DNA of 64,000 nucleotides, taken from the NCBI RefSeq assembly GCF_014646015.1, contig NZ_BMMQ01000003.1:248001-312000 (forward strand), read 5' to 3'. The DNA is from Microbacterium nanhaiense. GTDB lineage: Bacteria; Actinomycetota; Actinomycetes; Actinomycetales; Microbacteriaceae. Below, piece by piece: positions 63,453-64,000 of this stretch. Both the position numbers and the translations under genes were made by a program. The number at the start of each line of letters is the position of its first letter. Position 1 is the stretch's first letter. Below the pieces are notes generated by a model, which worked only from the letters and a program-made list of their open reading frames with translations, had not been told where the DNA came from and searched no databases.

Positions 63453-64000
63453 ATGCCAACCGCGCCCGCCGCCGCACGTATCTTCACCTTTCCCGGGTGG
63501 CGTGACAACCCCTATGTGCAGATCCTCACGCAGGGGATCATCGACCGCGGGTATCAGATCGACGGTCGTCCCGACTTCGATGAGGCGCTCGTCGAACTGA
63601 CCTCGCCGGAGCGACGCGGCATCATCCACGTGCAGTGGACCAGCCCCATCACCGAGTGGGCGGTCAACGCGAAGGACGCGCGGGTTCGCACGGACCTGTT
63701 CCTCGACGCGCTCTACAGCGCCAAGCAGTGGGGCCGGAAGATCGTCTGGACGGTGCACAACGTGCTGCCGCACGACACCGAGTATCCGAAGACCAACCTG
63801 TATCTGCAGGAAGGGCTCGCCAGGCTCGCCGACAAGATCCACGTGATCTCACCGCACACCGCCGCCCTCGCCGCCGAGCACTTCGTGCTCCCCGCGGACA
63901 AGGTCGTCGTGATCCCGCACTCGAGCTACGAGGGCGTCTACGGCCCGCCGCAGGAACGGGCGGCCGCGCGCGAGGCGCTCGGGGCGGACCCGAACGCCAC
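63453..64000 (+). CDS. GT-B glycosyltransferase, N-terminal part (runs off window)
   Basis: About 182 residues visible; the gene continues past 64000. RIFTFPGWRDNPYVQILTQGI opens the first Rossmann domain. VQWTSPITEWAVNAKDAR, WTVHNVLPHDTEYPK, IHVISPHTAALA and VVIPHSSYEGVYG closely parallel the gene at 46384, so the two are paralogues or at least share acceptor type. ATG 63453 is preceded by GGATAAACTCGCCGGT, a good -10-like hexamer 11-16 bases upstream, so a leaderless transcript is likely. Confidence 0.86.
   Translation, partial: MPTAPAAARIFTFPGWRDNPYVQILTQGIIDRGYQIDGRPDFDEALVELTSPERRGIIHVQWTSPITEWAVNAKDARVRTDLFLDALYSAKQWGRKIVWTVHNVLPHDTEYPKTNLYLQEGLARLADKIHVISPHTAALAAEHFVLPADKVVVIPHSSYEGVYGPPQERAAAREALGADPNA

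Overview
The window is high-GC chromosomal DNA from an actinobacterium, most likely Microbacteriaceae (Microbacterium-like). This rests on strong G/C third-position bias, an actinobacterial SdhCDAB operon, the AccA3-type carboxylase set with a small epsilon subunit, an LpdA-type quinone reductase without its disulfide, LCP and LGFP-repeat envelope proteins, and many starts that look leaderless. I see no rRNA, tRNA, CRISPR array, transposase or phage gene. No stretch longer than about 200 bases lacks a gene.

Layout. 1-2796 (minus): phosphate uptake genes pstS-pstC-pstA (pstA cut by the window edge), with PhoP-box-like 11-12 bp repeats upstream. 2933-3802: exonuclease III. 3871-7356 (minus): sdhCDAB. 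7537-8649: mannose-1-phosphate guanylyltransferase. 8818-16918: a nucleoside uptake and salvage operon (BMP lipoprotein, two-domain ABC ATPase, two permeases, cdd, deoA, add). 16988-18432: a luciferase-like monooxygenase and an FMN reductase, convergent with overlapping stops. 18542-24029 (minus): mannitol PTS (IIB-HPr fusion, ptsI, mtlA, mtlD), with a divergent PRD/EIIA-type activator at 24143-26086. 26230-28688 (minus): purine nucleoside phosphorylase plus a phosphosugar mutase. 28731-30161: LpdA. 30217-36743: acyl-CoA carboxylase set (biotinylated alpha, beta, epsilon) with biotin ligase, interleaved with maf and a TRAM RNA methyltransferase. 36886-39118: a PH-domain membrane protein, purK and purE. 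39115-64000: a large envelope-polysaccharide locus with an LCP transferase, two separate Wzm/Wzt-type exporters, ugd, glf, seven glycosyltransferases, a pyruvyl-transferase-family protein, an LGFP-repeat secreted protein, two divergent SGNH acyltransferases and a DUF6020-like membrane protein.

How the genes fit together. Imported nucleosides can be deaminated (Cdd, Add) and phosphorolysed (DeoA, PunA). The mutase beside PunA is a candidate to turn (deoxy)ribose-1-phosphate into the 5-phosphate. The mannitol operon carries its general PTS proteins with it. In the envelope locus, ugd, glf and manC point to glucuronate, galactofuranose and mannose-type precursors. Glycosyltransferases would build the chains, the two ABC-2 exporters would flip them, and the LCP enzyme would attach them to peptidoglycan.

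Most unusual observation: several intergenic gaps hold imperfect palindromes of one design, two direct copies of a short motif followed by one inverted copy. Two related elements flank birA in opposite orientation (35939-36013 and 36763-36837), with identical spacing (19-bp period, 36-nt gap). A third (32709-32778) keeps the 19-bp period but uses a different motif. Two looser relatives lie at 8666-8747 and 26122-26199. I do not recognise this as a named repeat family.
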